Shown: in pieces, positions 55,185 to 63,934 of the stretch | Layout: every line of letters starts with the position of its first letter | Numbering within the stretch: position 1 is the stretch's first letter | Assembly (NCBI RefSeq): GCF_006438845.1 | Contig: NZ_RCZJ01000001.1 | Location: 558,001-622,000 of the forward strand | Origin: Variovorax ginsengisoli | GTDB lineage: Bacteria > Pseudomonadota > Gammaproteobacteria > Burkholderiales > Burkholderiaceae_C | Length of the DNA: 64,000 nt | Direction: 5' to 3' | Made by a program: the position numbers and the translations under genes | The notes under the pieces: generated by a model | What the model saw: only the letters and a program-made list of their open reading frames with translations | Told to the model about the DNA's origin: nothing | The model's database searches: none

Positions 55185-57125
55185 CTAGGTGGGCTTGCGG
55201 GCCTGCAGAACGAACGCTTCCGCCTCCGCATAGGAGTGCAGGATCAGGTTCACGTCGCCTTGCACCGTGTCTTCGGATGCCGCTGCTTCGTCGAGCGGCA
55301 GGCGGATGGTGGCAATGAGCGCGTCGGGCAGCGCCGCACGCATCTCGGCCGCCACGGTGCGCCATTGCGCCAGCGCGTCTTCGGTCGGGTAGGTGAGAAA
55401 GGCGGTGCCGACAAGCACGGACTTGTCGGCCCGGGCCGGATCCTGCGGGTCGGAAAGCGAGGCACTGCGCGCGTCGATGGCATCCTGGCGCAGCGCCCGC
55501 ACCAGCAGTTCCGTCAACAGGTCGTCGCGCTCGGTGCCGAATCCGAAGCACAGCACGATCGACTGCGGCGGAACGTCGAGCTCGCCCTGCCACGGACCGA
55601 GGTTCGCTTCCCGCATCTGGCGCAATTGCGCGCCGACGTTTGCCGAGGCGAGCGACACGGTGGCGCGACGCCGGCGCGCGGCGCGCCGGTCTGGTCGGGT
55701 GCCGGCCAGCTCCTCGGTAACGCGCACGATGACCTTCTTGATGCGTTCGCTCTGCTGCTCGTCGATGTGCCCCAGGCGGAGATCGGACCCCGCCAGCGAC
55801 AGGCCCGGCAGCAGCACCCGATCGCAGTACTTCGCGAACGTGGCGCGGCGCATGTAGCTGCGGGCGTCCTGGATGATCAGCGCCGTGTTGCCCGACAGCG
55901 CGCGCTGGTAGAAGCGCTGACCGGCATTCAGTCCCGGGCCTTCGGTCAGCAGGATGGCGAAGGGTTCGAGCGCGCGCACGTGCCGGCCGACGACCACGAT
56001 GCACAGCGTGAGCGGCGTCGAAAGCAACAGGCCGACCGGTCCCCACATCGCGCCCCAGAACAGCGCCGAGACGATGACCGCGAGCGGCGCGAGGCCGGTG
56101 CTGTGACCGTACACCTGCGGCTCGACCACATTGGCGACCAGCAGCTCGAGCGCGGCGAACAGGCCAAGGCTCCACAGCACCAGCGACCACCCTGGATCGA
56201 CCGCCGCGCCGAAGACGGCGATGAGCGCCGCAGCGCCCAGCACGCCGACATAGGGAATGAAGCGCAGCAGCGCGGCGATCGAGGCCCACAGCGCCGCATG
56301 CGGAATGCCGATCACCCAGAGCCCGGCGCCCAGCACCACGCCGAAGGTGAGGTTCACCACGAACTGCGAGAGGAAGAAGCGCGACACACCCTCGGCCGTT
56401 TCGCTCAGCGCCTGCACGGTGGGGCCGAGCCGCGCCACGCCGATCACGCGGATGAAGCGGTCGCTGAGGGACTCGTGCTCCAGGAGCACGAACACCAACA
56501 GCACCAGCACGATGCCGGCCTCGCCGACGGGCCCCCATACCGACGAGAGCAGCTTCGACACGATGTCGCCTGCGGTCGGCGGGGCCTGGCGGATCTGGAC
56601 TGGCACGGGGTCGCCGGGAACCGCGGGCGTCGCGGCGGCTGCAGCGGCCGCCGCTGCGGCTGCGGCTGCGGCGGCTGAGCGGGAGCGTTGCGCCCCCGTC
56701 GGCACAGGTGCCGGTGCGGACGCGGGCCTGGCTTGCGGAGCGACGCCGCGGAATTCCGCCTCGAGACGCTCGAAGGGCCGCACCGTCACCTCGCGGATCG
56801 ACTGGACCTTCGAGGTGATCGCCGCGCTGTAGCGCGGCAGATCCCCGGCCACCGCGACCAGTTGGATCGCCAGCACGGCGCTCATCCAGACCACGCCGAC
56901 GGCAACGAGCAGCACGGACAAGAGCGTGGCGGCCGTACGGCCCATGCCGGTGCGAGCAAGCTTGCGCACCAGCGGCGCGATGACCAGGCTCAGGATCGCT
57001 GCGATGGCGATGGGCCGCAGCACGTCCTGCCCGAAGTGCAGCAGCAGCAGGATGCAGGTGGCCGGCACGATCCGGCCGAGGGACAGGCGTTGCGGGGCGG
57101 GTGGCTGCGGCAGGTGCGAGGGCAT
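55185..57125 (-). CDS. AI-2E-type transporter-family membrane protein with long C-terminal domain
   Basis: A 646-residue protein. The N-terminal and central parts (about 20-420) have about eight spans of the AI-2E/PerM/YdiK family, with IAAILSLVIAPLVRKL, LSQFVVNLTFGVVLGAG, IPHAALWASIAALLRFIPYVG and the conserved VEPQVYG. A cytoplasmic or periplasmic insert (about 125-185) carries a 15-alanine run. The last roughly 220 residues are a soluble domain not usual in the family; it includes SIVLCFGFGTERDDLLTELLVRAL. The true substrate is unknown; only some members are linked to AI-2. ATG 57125 follows 9 bases after the deoxyribosyltransferase gene, so they are likely co-transcribed. Confidence 0.85.
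   Translation of the reverse strand: MPSHLPQPPAPQRLSLGRIVPATCILLLLHFGQDVLRPIAIAAILSLVIAPLVRKLARTGMGRTAATLLSVLLVAVGVVWMSAVLAIQLVAVAGDLPRYSAAITSKVQSIREVTVRPFERLEAEFRGVAPQARPASAPAPVPTGAQRSRSAAAAAAAAAAAAAAATPAVPGDPVPVQIRQAPPTAGDIVSKLLSSVWGPVGEAGIVLVLLVFVLLEHESLSDRFIRVIGVARLGPTVQALSETAEGVSRFFLSQFVVNLTFGVVLGAGLWVIGIPHAALWASIAALLRFIPYVGVLGAAALIAVFGAAVDPGWSLVLWSLGLFAALELLVANVVEPQVYGHSTGLAPLAVIVSALFWGAMWGPVGLLLSTPLTLCIVVVGRHVRALEPFAILLTEGPGLNAGQRFYQRALSGNTALIIQDARSYMRRATFAKYCDRVLLPGLSLAGSDLRLGHIDEQQSERIKKVIVRVTEELAGTRPDRRAARRRRATVSLASANVGAQLRQMREANLGPWQGELDVPPQSIVLCFGFGTERDDLLTELLVRALRQDAIDARSASLSDPQDPARADKSVLVGTAFLTYPTEDALAQWRTVAAEMRAALPDALIATIRLPLDEAAASEDTVQGDVNLILHSYAEAEAFVLQARKPT
56631..56675 (-). 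repeat. 15-codon polyalanine tract
   Basis: Fifteen consecutive alanine codons (residues 151-165 of the membrane protein), built from mixed GCC, GCA, GCG and GCT rather than one repeated codon. It sits between an arginine/serine segment and a proline-rich one in the variable insert. Confidence 0.9.
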
Positions 57126-57134
57126 GGGTGTGTC

Positions 57135-57704
57135 TCAGCGCTGGCCCGCATGCAACAGCCGGGCCAAGCGCGCCAGCGCTGCTTCGGCCGATTCGGCAAT
57201 CGCGGTCGAGCGCGTCAGCATCAGGTTGAGGCGCTGGCCCAGCCCTTCGACCATCACGCCACTGGCGCGCTCGCGGATCACGCCGTCGGCGCCGGTGTGG
57301 CAGTCGATCGTGGCGCACACCCGATCGGCGTACGTGCCCGGCGCCACACCGTACGCCACCACCGGCTTGCCCAGCGCGGTGGCGAAACCAACCTCGAACA
57401 CGGTGCCCGAATCGGGCTCTTGTCCGCGAAACGGCGCGAGGTTGGCGATCACGCCGTCGGCCTCGCGGATCAGTTGGATGTTGCTTTCGTAGATGCGCTG
57501 TGCACGCTCTTCGTCGCCCAGCCGCTGGTCGGCCGCGATGCCGCCGTCGGAGGGCGGCACACCCTGCAGGCCGAGCGTTTCACAGAACGCGACGAGGCTT
57601 TTGAAGATCGCTTCGCTGTCGCGAAAGAAGACGTCGGGCCCGGCGAGGTAAATGCGTGGGGGAGGGCGGATGTGAAAAGGATCGGAAGGGCTGCGCAGGC
57701 TCAT
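57135..57704 (-). CDS. Nucleoside 2-deoxyribosyltransferase
   Basis: A 189-residue enzyme. It begins with IYLAGPDVFFRDSEA, the typical glycine-Pro-Asp-x-Phe start of these proteins, then ERAQRIYESNIQLIREADGVIANL with the Glu/Asp of the active site, and FRGQEPDSGTVFEVGFATALGKPV, where Glu in FEVG is the expected nucleophile. They exchange bases on deoxynucleosides in salvage. ATG 57704. The AI-2E-type gene follows 9 bases downstream, without an obvious functional link. Confidence 0.9.
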   Translation of the reverse strand: MSLRSPSDPFHIRPPPRIYLAGPDVFFRDSEAIFKSLVAFCETLGLQGVPPSDGGIAADQRLGDEERAQRIYESNIQLIREADGVIANLAPFRGQEPDSGTVFEVGFATALGKPVVAYGVAPGTYADRVCATIDCHTGADGVIRERASGVMVEGLGQRLNLMLTRSTAIAESAEAALARLARLLHAGQR

Positions 57705-57846
57705 GGGCGCATTGTCGCGCTACGTCGTTCAACGGATTCGTCGATGCGTGACGGGCTGCTGCACCCGACGCGACAGGCAGCGCCTCGACCGCCCCAGAGC
57801 CGGCTTCCGCAACGACGCTCCCCATCCGCGTGAGGCAGAGGCTGAT

Positions 57847-58437
57847 TCAGGGACGCACGCTTGCTGCCGGTGCCTCTGGCCAGCGCTGCGGCACACGGCG
57901 GAGGTTGTCGACGGAATAGCCGAGCTGCTTCAGCCGTGTCACTGCCGCTCGGTATGACGCTTCAGAAATTTCAGGCGTCCGCGCCATGATCCACGCGTAG
58001 TCGCGATCGCTGCGTCCGATGATCGTCAGCTGGTAATCCCGGTCGATGTCGACAATCACGTATTCGGCCTTGATCGGCCAGATGAACTGCATGCCCCAGA
58101 CCGCGTTGTTGGTGTCGGGCACCACGGTGCCGACCGGGTTCATCGTCTTGAGCTCGCCGTCAAAGCCGCCCTCGCGATACCGGAACCGCGTGGCGATCGT
58201 GCCGTCGGGCTGCAGCGTGTACGACTCGACCGCGTTGAAGGCGTTGCGCTCCGGCCGCGTCGGGATGTTGCCGATGACGTACCAATCGCCCATGAAGCGC
58301 TGCAGGTCGACCTGCGGCACCGGCTGGATCTTGGGCTTCGACGACACGGCACAGCCGGCGACAAAAAGCGCTGCAATCAGGGCAGCAGCGAGCAGGAAGG
58401 GCGGCTTGGCGAGATGTCGGGACAGGGATGGTTTCAT
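57847..58437 (-). CDS. blc: Bacterial lipocalin (Blc family) lipoprotein
   Basis: A 196-residue outer-membrane lipoprotein. It has a lipobox LFVAGC (Cys near residue 29), the lipocalin motif RFMGDWYVIGNIPT with the conserved G-x-W, YEGG-like strand RYREGGFDGEL, and WIMARTPEISEASY, a conserved Blc feature near the C-terminus. Blc binds lysophospholipids or fatty acids and is linked to membrane maintenance. Start ATG 58437. A single gene, on its own. Confidence 0.9.
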   Translation of the reverse strand: MKPSLSRHLAKPPFLLAAALIAALFVAGCAVSSKPKIQPVPQVDLQRFMGDWYVIGNIPTRPERNAFNAVESYTLQPDGTIATRFRYREGGFDGELKTMNPVGTVVPDTNNAVWGMQFIWPIKAEYVIVDIDRDYQLTIIGRSDRDYAWIMARTPEISEASYRAAVTRLKQLGYSVDNLRRVPQRWPEAPAASVRP

Positions 58438-59013
58438 GGTGTCGGCTCCGGAAGTTGGCTGCAAGGTATCGACCGTTCCGCGCCGGAAACGTCGGACGGC
58501 GCCCTGCGGCGCTGCAAGCGCGCCCGATGCTTTGCGTGACTTGCTCCTCGGGCCTCCGCCGAACTGCCGTCGATTGCTTCGACGTTTCCGCCGGTCGATT
58601 GCGAGGCCTCGACGCTGCTGGCCTTGCCTGCGGGCTATCAAACAGCAGCGCAGCGTTCGTACGGCATCGCTCTCAGGAGCTGCCGTGCATCGATCTCGTC
58701 ATGAACAGCTCGCGGCCCTTCACATCGGCAAGGCCGTATTGAGATGGACGCGCCAGCGCTGCATGTGCGCAAGCAGAAGTCTCGGCACGTGCGTTCCACG
58801 TCTCGACCCAGCTTTGGTTGCGCCGTGCGCATGCGCATCGGTTCGACGTCGTGGCATCCTTCGTCCGTTTCCGGCCAGAACCGGACGGTTGCCGAGAATG
58901 CAGCATTTGGCCAGAAGACAACTTCGGTCAGACTGCTGCAAGCAAAGCACGCGGCGCGACATCTAGGGCTGCTTTCAGTCAGAGTCACTTGTCTGGCAAT
59001 CCACAGCTTCAAC
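58438..59013. other. Gene-poor spacer of about 575 bases
   Basis: No convincing gene. Frames on either strand have no family features, poor codon bias and no ribosome site. The base composition is less GC-rich than the genes around it and the region may hold decayed sequence. It separates the lipocalin gene from the LysR-TTT-lyase module. Confidence 0.5.
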
Positions 59014-59976
59014 TCACGCTGGCCTCATGCCAGTCTCCGGAACATCCCTAGCCGTTCTCTGCATGTAGCTCGTGAAGCTGTCGAGCGCCGGCCCTTGGCC
59101 GTGGTGCGGAACAAGAAGGCCGATCGGCGAGAAAGGAAATCGCTGGGGCCACGAGATTTCCGCGAGCAGGCCGGATTCGACACGACTTCGCACGATGCTG
59201 GCGGGAACGAAGGTCAGCAGATACTGTTGCGAGAGCAGGCTCGAGAGCATGGTGGCTGAGTTGGTAACGACACCATGCGTCTTCATCGGAGTTGGGGCGT
59301 GCGCGAAGAACGTATCGAATGCTTCCCGTGCGGCCATCGATGTCGGTGTCACGAGCCAGGTGGCCGCCATGAGGTCCGACATTGTTACGCGGCGCTTGCG
59401 AGCGAGCGGATGGGCATGACCGGCGACGATGGCAAACCGGTCAGGCCATAGAGGTGTGAAGGACCATCCGTTCGGCAAGACAGGAGGTGCACGGCAGAAT
59501 GCGCAGTCCACGTCGCCGTCTGCCACCAGTGACGCCTGACGGGATGCATCGGCCTCCTGTAGATGCACAAGCACTCTCGGATGCAACTGGGCGAAATCAT
59601 GAACGGTTTTGCCCAAGTGACTTTCGATGGCGGCCGAGATGGCAGCGACTCGGACCACCTCGTTGGCGCCTTGCGCCAGCGCAGCGGCTTGCGTGGCAGC
59701 GTCATCCATGATGGCGAGCGTTCGGCGGGCAAGTGGCAGCAACTTTGCGCCCGCTGGCGTCAGGGCCATGCCTCGCGCATGTCTCAAGAACAGCTTGCAT
59801 TCAAGCAAACGCTCCAGTTCAGCGAGCGCCTGCGTGGCGGACGGCTGGCTGATGCCCACGGTCTCGGCGGCGCGTTTGACCGTCTGCAGCTCGGCCACCG
59901 TGACGAAGACGTGCAGGTGTCGCAATCGAGCACTGCTCAGAAGGCGGTTGCGAAGGGTACTTGCGGAGATATGCAT
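59014..59976 (-). CDS. LysR-family transcriptional regulator (controls the TTT-hydrolase-lyase genes)
   Basis: A 320-residue LysR protein. The helix-turn-helix is LRHLHVFVTVAELQTVKRAA with GISQPSATQALAELERLLECKLF. The effector domain follows (about 95-300), with DGDVDCAFCRAPP and a variable C-terminus. It is divergent from the Bug-type binding protein, with 210 bases between starts, and a GGTAT-N11-ATACC box lies in the gap. This makes it the probable activator of the three-gene unit. ATG at 59976. Confidence 0.92.
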   Translation of the reverse strand: MHISASTLRNRLLSSARLRHLHVFVTVAELQTVKRAAETVGISQPSATQALAELERLLECKLFLRHARGMALTPAGAKLLPLARRTLAIMDDAATQAAALAQGANEVVRVAAISAAIESHLGKTVHDFAQLHPRVLVHLQEADASRQASLVADGDVDCAFCRAPPVLPNGWSFTPLWPDRFAIVAGHAHPLARKRRVTMSDLMAATWLVTPTSMAAREAFDTFFAHAPTPMKTHGVVTNSATMLSSLLSQQYLLTFVPASIVRSRVESGLLAEISWPQRFPFSPIGLLVPHHGQGPALDSFTSYMQRTARDVPETGMRPA

Positions 59977-60009
59977 GACGGGCGATGAGCGGACGGTCGT
60001 CTGAGCGAT

Positions 60010-60030
60010 GGTATTGGATACTCCTATACC
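60010..60030. promoter_or_regulatory. LysR box (GGTAT-N11-ATACC)
   Basis: A perfect 5-base dyad with 11 bases between its arms, i.e. a textbook T-N11-A LysR site, 33 bases upstream of the LysR gene start and 157 bases before the binding-protein gene. It is close to the regulator's own promoter, as is usual for autoregulation. Confidence 0.72.
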
Positions 60031-60186
60031 TCCATGAAATTTTTGATTAGACGGCTATCCCCGAAGCTTCGACACTGGCTCGCACCACACGCAGGATCAG
60101 CAGCCCACCCATTGGCCACTCCACCCGAGCCGAGATCTTTCGCCAATCAAATCTTGCCGACTTTCACCGGCGCCTGGAGAGTCTGA

Positions 60187-61158
60187 ATGAAGCGCCACCT
60201 CACTCGTCGATCGCTGCTGATCGCCATCGCGGTCGCCACCGCCGCCCCCCTTGCCTTCGCACAGGCTTACCCTGACAAGCCGATCACGCTGGTCGTTCCA
60301 TATCCCGCTGGTGCCTCAGTGGATCGCATCGGTCGGGCACTTGCAGTCGAGCTTGGCAAGCGACTCCAAGGCTCCGTTGTGGTTGAGAACGTTGGTGGGG
60401 CCTCAGGCACCCTTGGCGCCAAGAAAGTGCAGCGGGCGCAGGCCGATGGTTACACGTTGCTTTTGGGATCGGTCAATGACTTGATAGTCGGGCCTGCAGC
60501 GCTTAAGTCGGGCTACTCGATTCGAAACTTTACGCCCATCGCCAAACTCTCGACCAATAGCACGGTGTTGGTCGCGCACACCGGGCTCGCTGCCAGCAAC
60601 GTCGACGAGCTAACGGCCATGGTCGCGCGGGCCGAGGAGCCCTTGCTCATAGGTGCCACCGGGGTAGCGATGATTCAGACCATAGGCGGCACGCTCATTG
60701 CGGATGCCGCAGGATTCAAGGTCAGCCCGGTCGTCTACAAGGGCGGCGCTCCGCTGCTCAACGACCTGATGGGCGGCCAAGTTCAAGTTGGCACCATGGC
60801 TTTGACCGGAGCCCTGCCGATGATCCGGGCCGGCAAGCTCAAGGCTCTCGGCATCATTTCGGCACGGCGGGATCCCACCGCGCCCGAAATTCCAACGGTG
60901 AATGAGAGCAAGACGGTCAAGGGCGCCGAGGCGGATCTATGGACAGGTTTATTTGGTCCCGCAAACCTTCCCGCTCCCGTAGTCGCGCGGCTGGCGGCAG
61001 CAATGAGGGAAGTACTGGCAGACCCGACGTACCAGGCGGGTGAGTTCAAGGCCGGCAGCATCGCTTCAGAACCTGGCGATCCAAAAGCCTTCCAGGAGTA
61101 TTTGCAGCGCGAGGAGTCACGCCTGAGCCCCTTGCTGGCAAATCTGAAAGTCGAATGA
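60187..61158 (+). CDS. Bug/TctC-type tripartite tricarboxylate transporter binding protein
   Basis: A 323-residue periplasmic binding protein with a signal peptide (about 1-26, ending APLAFAQ) and the family start YPDKPITLVVPYPAGASVDRIGR. The pocket segment is VVENVGGASGTLGAKKVQRAQADGYTLL, with the conserved G-x-x-G-T/S pattern. Family members bind carboxylates such as citrate or aromatic acids. The TctA/TctB membrane parts are absent here, as is usual for the many orphan Bug proteins of Bordetella and Comamonadaceae. The stop overlaps the next gene by 4 bases. Confidence 0.93.
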   Translation: MKRHLTRRSLLIAIAVATAAPLAFAQAYPDKPITLVVPYPAGASVDRIGRALAVELGKRLQGSVVVENVGGASGTLGAKKVQRAQADGYTLLLGSVNDLIVGPAALKSGYSIRNFTPIAKLSTNSTVLVAHTGLAASNVDELTAMVARAEEPLLIGATGVAMIQTIGGTLIADAAGFKVSPVVYKGGAPLLNDLMGGQVQVGTMALTGALPMIRAGKLKALGIISARRDPTAPEIPTVNESKTVKGAEADLWTGLFGPANLPAPVVARLAAAMREVLADPTYQAGEFKAGSIASEPGDPKAFQEYLQREESRLSPLLANLKVE

Positions 61159-62102
61159 TGAGCGCTCTCGAACAGCGGCTGCTGCAACGCGCCGTGATCG
61201 CCGGCGGCATAGACATCCACTATGCCGAGGAGGGCTCGGGATCGACGCTCGTTTTCGTGCACGGCGGGATGGGAGACTGGTCGTCCTGGGCGCCGCAATG
61301 GGCGGCCTTCACACCGCATTTCCGCTGCATCACGTACAGCCGACGCTACAGCAGCCCGAATCAGAACACGATCGACAGCCGGAGCCATTCCGCGATTGCC
61401 GAAGCGGAAGACCTGTCAGCGCTCCTCGACCGCTGGCAAGCCGCCCCGGCCGTCTTGATCGGCACCTCCTACGGCGCATTCACAGCGCTCCAGCTCGCTT
61501 TGGCGCATCCAGGTAAGGTCCGCGCCCTCGCGCTGACCGAGCCCCCCGTCCTGCCGTTTGCTGACCGCAGTGAAGGAGGCCGCGATGCGAGGCTGCGTTT
61601 CCAGCGACAGGTGCTAGACCCCGCCGCCGAGGCTTTCGCCGCGGGTGAAAGTGAATTGGCAGTACGCCTGCTCACCGAAGGCATCAATGGCTCGGGCCCC
61701 GGCGAATCCAGTACCCCTGCAGGGCGCGAGCGGCGGATGCGCAATGCCGAGGCGATGCGCGCGCTCTCACTTTCCTCGGAACCATATCCCTCACTCGACG
61801 AGGAGGCGCTGCGGCAATTAAATGCGCCGACACTTCTTCTATACGGCGACCGCACGCTGGAAGTGCATCGCGCCACGACCATGGCCTTGTCCCGTTTGAT
61901 GCCTCAGGCACAACTGCTGGAAGTACCGGACAGCGGACACGGCATCCACAGGGATAACCCGGCTGTCTTTAACTCAGTGGTGCTCGACTTCCTGCAGCGC
62001 GACGTAAGTAGCCTTGGCCCAGGCCAAGCCTGGCAATCGGGCGATCACCCAATCATCATCAGTGCCGATCGCCAACTGACAACGGAGACAACATGCTTTT
62101 AA
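61155..62102 (+). CDS. Alpha/beta hydrolase
   Basis: A 315-residue hydrolase. It has FVHGGMGDWSSW for the oxyanion hole, the nucleophile elbow LIGTSYGAFTA, the catalytic-acid strand LLLYGDRTLE, and the catalytic His in DSGHGIHRDNP. No signal peptide, so cytoplasmic. It overlaps the Bug-type gene by 4 bases and the lyase by 10 bases, so the three are translated together. It probably hydrolyses an ester, amide or C-C bond of the imported compound; the substrate is unknown. Confidence 0.88.
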   Translation: MMSALEQRLLQRAVIAGGIDIHYAEEGSGSTLVFVHGGMGDWSSWAPQWAAFTPHFRCITYSRRYSSPNQNTIDSRSHSAIAEAEDLSALLDRWQAAPAVLIGTSYGAFTALQLALAHPGKVRALALTEPPVLPFADRSEGGRDARLRFQRQVLDPAAEAFAAGESELAVRLLTEGINGSGPGESSTPAGRERRMRNAEAMRALSLSSEPYPSLDEEALRQLNAPTLLLYGDRTLEVHRATTMALSRLMPQAQLLEVPDSGHGIHRDNPAVFNSVVLDFLQRDVSSLGPGQAWQSGDHPIIISADRQLTTETTCF

Positions 62103-63604
62103 AGATTTCTCGATTGGCTTGCGCGGCCGCGGTTGTCATTTCTTTTCTGCCACACCATGCGGAAGCTCAGACTGTGAAAAAGCGGGACGATTTCTTCTGG
62201 CTCGGAGAGATCAATAAAGCCACGGCGGTCATCAACACCGATGAAGGTCTGCTCGACAAATCGTTGTCCCCACTGGTCTACAAAGGCATCACACAGGTGC
62301 TGGCCGACGGCGAAAAGCCGGGTGGCAAACGGCCCAATCTGGTCATCACTTTTGAGCCGTTGTTGATCGAGGCCGCCGGCCCGCAGATCACGCTGCTGCA
62401 CGCCGGCCGCTCTAGTCAGGACATGGTGTTCACAGCGCGTTCCGCCATGCTGCGCGACGAGATGCTCAATCTCGCCGAGGCACTCAACAAGACCACTGCA
62501 ACGCTGGTCAAGCTGGCCGACAAGCACAGGGCCACGGTGGTCCCCAACTACACCAACGGCGTCGCGGCCCAGCCCAACAGCTATGGCCACTACTTGCTGG
62601 GGATCGCCTCCGGGGTGGAGCGCGATGCCCAGCGCATTCGCGAGGCCTATGCCCGTATGGACCGCTCGCCCATGGGTACCACGGTGCTCAACGGCACCAG
62701 CTGGCCGCTCAACCGCAAGCGCATGGCTGAATACCTGGGTTTTTCCGCGCCCGTGGACAACGCCTACGACGCCGCACAGATCTCAGCGGTCGATCAGCCC
62801 GTCGAAGCCGGCGCCATCGTCATGGCCATCGCTCTGCATGCGGGCAGCTTTATCGAGGACGTGATGACGCAATATGCCCAGCCGCGGCCCTGGATCCTGC
62901 TGCGCGAGGGTGGCGGCAACACCTACGTATCCAGCGCCATGCCGCAGAAGCGCAATCCGGGCTTGCTCAACAGCACCCGCAGCGACGCCTCAACGGCGCT
63001 CAACCTGGGCATGGGCCCGGTACTGCAGGCGCACAACATACCGCCGGGCATGAGCGACGCGAAGGACATCCGCTCCAACGCCGCGATGGTGCAAGCAGCC
63101 ACCAGTGTCCTGAACAACTGGACCCGTATCCTAGACAACCTGGTCATCGACCCCAATCGAGCGCTCGAAGAACTCAACAACGACTGGACCGCGTCGCAGG
63201 AGCTCGCTGATGTGCTGATGCGCAAGTACAAGCTGCCTTTCCGCACGGGCCATCATTTTGCGTCGGAGGTGGTGGCGTACGCCAAAGCCAAGGACATCAA
63301 GCCGCTCGTCTTCCCCTATAGCGAGGCGCAACGCATCTATGCCGAGACGGTGAAGGGCTCGGAGTACGCGCAGGCTCTGCCAATGTCGGAGGCCGAGTTC
63401 CGCTCGACGCTGGACCCGGCGGCAATCGTGAACAACCGCCAGACTTCCGGCGGACCTCAGCCTGCCGAGATGGAGCGCATGATCAGGGAAGCCACCCAGC
63501 GGGTGGCCCAGCAGGACGGCTGGATCAAGGCGCGGCGTGAGCAAATCTCTGGCTCGCTGGCGCGGCTGGATGCGGACTTCGAGAAACTAGGAGACGTGCG
63601 ATAG
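62093..63604 (+). CDS. Exported argininosuccinate-lyase-family protein (fumarase/aspartase superfamily)
   Basis: A 503-residue protein of the aspartase/fumarase superfamily. It has the flexible loop SSAMPQKRNPG with the catalytic-type Ser (280/281) and the sequence LLHAGRSSQDMVFTARSAML, much like the argininosuccinate lyase GRSRNDQ region. The equivalent of the active-site THLQ-AQP motif reads YTNGVAAQPNSYGH: the usual His is Asn155. The N-terminus (about 1-26) is a good signal peptide, ending HHAEAQ, which is unexpected in a family of cytoplasmic enzymes. GGAG lies just before ATG 62093. It probably acts on an imported or periplasmic carboxylate, though loss of the His leaves activity open. 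Confidence 0.83.
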   Translation: MLLKISRLACAAAVVISFLPHHAEAQTVKKRDDFFWLGEINKATAVINTDEGLLDKSLSPLVYKGITQVLADGEKPGGKRPNLVITFEPLLIEAAGPQITLLHAGRSSQDMVFTARSAMLRDEMLNLAEALNKTTATLVKLADKHRATVVPNYTNGVAAQPNSYGHYLLGIASGVERDAQRIREAYARMDRSPMGTTVLNGTSWPLNRKRMAEYLGFSAPVDNAYDAAQISAVDQPVEAGAIVMAIALHAGSFIEDVMTQYAQPRPWILLREGGGNTYVSSAMPQKRNPGLLNSTRSDASTALNLGMGPVLQAHNIPPGMSDAKDIRSNAAMVQAATSVLNNWTRILDNLVIDPNRALEELNNDWTASQELADVLMRKYKLPFRTGHHFASEVVAYAKAKDIKPLVFPYSEAQRIYAETVKGSEYAQALPMSEAEFRSTLDPAAIVNNRQTSGGPQPAEMERMIREATQRVAQQDGWIKARREQISGSLARLDADFEKLGDVR

Positions 63605-63934
63605 CTGTAGTTTCTCGAGGTCGATCACCCGAGGTGAAGGAGGATGACGACGGCGACTCTCGATTGGAAAAAATATGCAGTGCGCTGCGCCTTCGTGGAG
63701 TTGAGTGCTCCAACTGACCTGAGCGACCGCTTTCGAGCACGTTCACTGACTGCTTCGGGCCCAGAGCGGCCAGCCGCTACCAGCGGCTACGCAAGGCCAA
63801 CCACTCCGGTCCATCGAGCGCGCTCTGCGTAAAGCTTGACTGTTTCACCGCCGCGCTTCCACAACGCCGAGGCCCAATTCATCGATTGCCCAGGCGAGCG
63901 GCCTCTGCCCCCAAGCGCGTCGCAATCGGCCCGC
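63605..63934. other. Gene-poor spacer of about 330 bases
   Basis: No gene that can be supported. A short frame from 63644 follows an AAGGAGG with no spacer, which is not a workable start. The sequence shows no repeats of note. It separates the lyase from the next, partial gene. Confidence 0.5.

Noticed and set aside
56631-56675. Polyalanine tract as a frameshift or sequencing error
   Set aside because: The reading frame is open on both sides with family features, and the codons are mixed, so it looks genuine.
54367-57318. A 983-residue frame running from the ModA-like gene through the AI-2E-type gene
   Set aside because: Only the last 253 residues show a family; the rest is the wrong frame of the AI-2E-type gene.
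58744-59259. A 171-codon frame in the spacer before the LysR gene
   Set aside because: No recognisable domain, no ribosome site, and the last part is antisense to the LysR gene.
63644-63832. A 62-codon frame after the lyase
   Set aside because: AAGGAGG abuts the ATG with no spacing, the product has no features, and codon bias is poor.
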